Assembly: GCF_022179645.1 (NCBI RefSeq)
Contig: NZ_BPRA01000016.1
Span: 1-64,000, forward strand
DNA from: Methylobacterium thuringiense
GTDB taxonomy: Bacteria; Pseudomonadota; Alphaproteobacteria; Rhizobiales; Beijerinckiaceae
Length of the DNA stretch: 64,000 nt
Direction of reading: 5' to 3'
The notes under the pieces were generated by a model. It was given only the letters and a program-made list of their open reading frames with translations, was not told where the DNA came from and made no database searches. Positions 62,632 through 64,000 of the stretch are shown here, piece after piece. Position 1 is the first letter of the stretch; every line of letters begins with the position of its first letter. The position numbers were made by a program, and so were the translations under genes.

Positions 62632-63528
62632 TCAGCTCCCGCGATAGGTCTGGTAGCTCCACGGAGTCGCGACCAGCGGCACGTGATAGTGCCCCTCCGG
62701 ATCGCCGACGCCGAAGCGCAGGGGGACGATGTCGAGAAACGGCGGTTCCTGCAGGTCGAGGCCGAGAGCCGGCCCGACCCGCCGGAAGTGGTCTCCGAGC
62801 CCGAAACGCAACTCGTAGGTGGCGATCGGCACGGGGCGCCCGTGGATCAGGGGCAGGTCGGTGCGACCGTCCGCGTTGGTCACCGCGCGGGCGACGAGTG
62901 CCGTCTCCGTGGCCGAGACGAACTCGACGAGTTCGAGCGCGACCCCGGCGGCCGGGCGCCCTCGGACGGTGTCGAGGACGTGGGTCGAGATCCGGCCCGT
63001 CGTGTTCAAGGGCCCGTCGCCGTCGACCAGGGCGTTCAGGCGGATCGCAGCGATCCGCATCACCTCGGTCTCGGCCGTGCGCCGCTCGACCGCGGGCACG
63101 GACGCCAGCCGATCCTCGAAGTTCCTGATCAGCGAGGCACGGCCGTGCCGCTTGATGCACAGGATGAAGGGAATTTCGAATTTTTCGCGGTAGGCCGCAT
63201 TGAGCGCCTCGAAGCGGGCGTACTCGGCGTCGGACATCCGGTCGAGCCCCGCGGCGGCCTGCTCGGCGATCGAATCCGGTGCGATGTCGCCTAAGCGGGC
63301 AGCGCGTCCGGCGAGTTCGGGATGTCCCGTGAGCAGGGCGAGCCGCTGCGCGTCCGACGCGCCGTGGACGGCGCCTCGCATGGCGGCGAACAGGGCTTCG
63401 ACGCTGGCGAAGGGTCGCTGCGCCGAAGTCGCCTCCGCAACCCACAGTGCATGCTCGAAGACGGCACCGAGCGCCGCCACGAAGTCTGCGGCAGAGGCTT
63501 CGTTCAGAGCTGCGAGCGTCGTGCCCAT
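62632..63528 (-). CDS. Bifunctional OHCU decarboxylase-HIU hydrolase (UraD-UraH)
   Basis: A 298-aa fusion catalysing the two steps after urate oxidation: 5-hydroxyisourate to OHCU (hydrolase) and OHCU to S-allantoin (decarboxylase). The N-terminal UraD domain (about 1-165) has TGHPELAGRAA near 68-78, where the catalytic His sits, and EKFEIPFILCIKRHGRA near 118-134. The C-terminal UraH domain (about 180-298) has THVLDTVRGRPAAGVALELV near 182-201 and ends in the transthyretin-like YRGS. In the reverse reaction order (UraD first) this matches bacterial urate fusion enzymes. ATG 63528 is the start that gives a normal UraD N-terminus. A urate oxidase gene is not in the window. Confidence 0.93.
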   Translation of the reverse strand: MGTTLAALNEASAADFVAALGAVFEHALWVAEATSAQRPFASVEALFAAMRGAVHGASDAQRLALLTGHPELAGRAARLGDIAPDSIAEQAAAGLDRMSDAEYARFEALNAAYREKFEIPFILCIKRHGRASLIRNFEDRLASVPAVERRTAETEVMRIAAIRLNALVDGDGPLNTTGRISTHVLDTVRGRPAAGVALELVEFVSATETALVARAVTNADGRTDLPLIHGRPVPIATYELRFGLGDHFRRVGPALGLDLQEPPFLDIVPLRFGVGDPEGHYHVPLVATPWSYQTYRGS

Positions 63529-63763
63529 GATGACCGGGTCTCCGTGGGAAACAGGCGATGGCACGGCATCGCAGGGCGGGTCTTTGCAGGCAACGGGCCA
63601 GCCGCGGACGTCGGCTCCCTTGGCTCGAGGGCCGAGCGACCAACGGAGATGCCACGACGCGTTCTCCGGAACGCGCAACCCGTTCGCGTGGCACACGGCT
63701 TGCCCGGTCGGACACAGCATCCCCGGCGAGGGATCCGCTCACCGCGGTCGAGGCGTCGATCCC

Positions 63764-64000
63764 ATGAACAGTGCGACCACCATCGCTGCACATTCAGATA
63801 CCGTCATCGAGACCGTAGGCCCCGTCCCGCTCGGGCCCGCTACCGCGCCCGTGACGAAGGTGCCGCCCGTCGCCCTCGGCCTGCTCGGTCTGCAGCACGT
63901 TCTGGTGATGTATGCGGGGGCCGTCGCGGTGCCGCTGATCGTCGGACGGGCCCTGAAGCTGGCGCCCGAGCAGATCGCGATGCTGGTCAGCGCCGATCTG
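63764..64000 (+). CDS. Urate/xanthine permease (NCS2), 5' part only
   Basis: The first 79 codons of a nucleobase:cation symporter-2 gene that runs off the window. After a 37-residue cytoplasmic leader, LGLLGLQHVLVMYAGAVAVP near 38-57 is the family's first helix with the diagnostic QH motif, followed by LIVGRALKLAPEQIAMLVSA. Bacterial members of this subgroup (UacT, PucJ/K, XanQ) carry urate or xanthine. It diverges from the UraD-UraH gene with 235 bases between, which places a shared regulatory region at 63529-63763. Confidence 0.9.
   Translation, partial: MNSATTIAAHSDTVIETVGPVPLGPATAPVTKVPPVALGLLGLQHVLVMYAGAVAVPLIVGRALKLAPEQIAMLVSADL

Overview
The window looks like chromosome from a high-GC alphaproteobacterium of the Hyphomicrobiales, most probably a Methylobacteriaceae member (Methylobacterium/Methylorubrum). 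The order-level clues are seen in the sequence: an RNase E with a long acidic insert and a GWW tail, an NDUFA12-type complex I subunit, a B12-dependent class II ribonucleotide reductase, DUF2155 and DUF6894 proteins, and a class II CPD photolyase. The genus is inference. No rRNA, tRNA, prophage, insertion sequence, plasmid function or CRISPR array was seen.

1-9.5 kb: a membrane-linked alpha/beta hydrolase, a polysaccharide-export lipoprotein, two periplasmic solute-binding proteins (LivK-like and TRAP DctP-like), a small phosphatase, a photolyase, a ClC chloride channel and a YtjA-type stress membrane protein. 9.5-19 kb: an SDR oxidoreductase and an overlapping YqcI/YcgG (GntA-like) plus DUF1989 pair. 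These are followed by a leftward core block nrdR-ribD-ribE ... ribH-nusB-thiL, interrupted by GST and YciI genes, with glyA upstream. 19-30.8 kb: an envelope and metal region with a DMT transporter, an L,D-transpeptidase, a copper-handling set (DUF2946-like, YcnI-PCuAC fusion, TonB receptor), an AlgX-like SGNH protein, penicillin-binding protein 1A and an AmiC-type amidase.

31.5-48 kb: rne with a long leader, a soluble chemoreceptor, a YjbR-aminotransferase fused reading frame, a DsbA-like protein, the aroQ-accB-accC set with aat, DUF4188, DUF2155 and NDUFA12 genes, and nrdJ preceded by probable NrdR boxes. The cognate repressor gene nrdR is in the same window.

48.5-64 kb is a coherent purine and ureide catabolic island. 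Leftward run an isochorismatase-type hydrolase, an NCS2-like permease, a DUF4089 (AtzG/HpxX-like) subunit, an AtzE/HpxY-like amidase and HpxZ, with a GntR/FCD regulator upstream. Rightward run a Tsx-like porin, an 8-oxoguanine deaminase family enzyme and a complete BMP-type purine/nucleoside ABC transporter. Then come a UraD-UraH fusion (the last two steps of urate to allantoin) and the start of a urate/xanthine permease cut by the window end. An octamer TGTATGCA or a one-base variant lies near each of the three promoter regions around the regulator, which suggests one regulon. Two kinds of dispersed palindromic repeat lie between genes.
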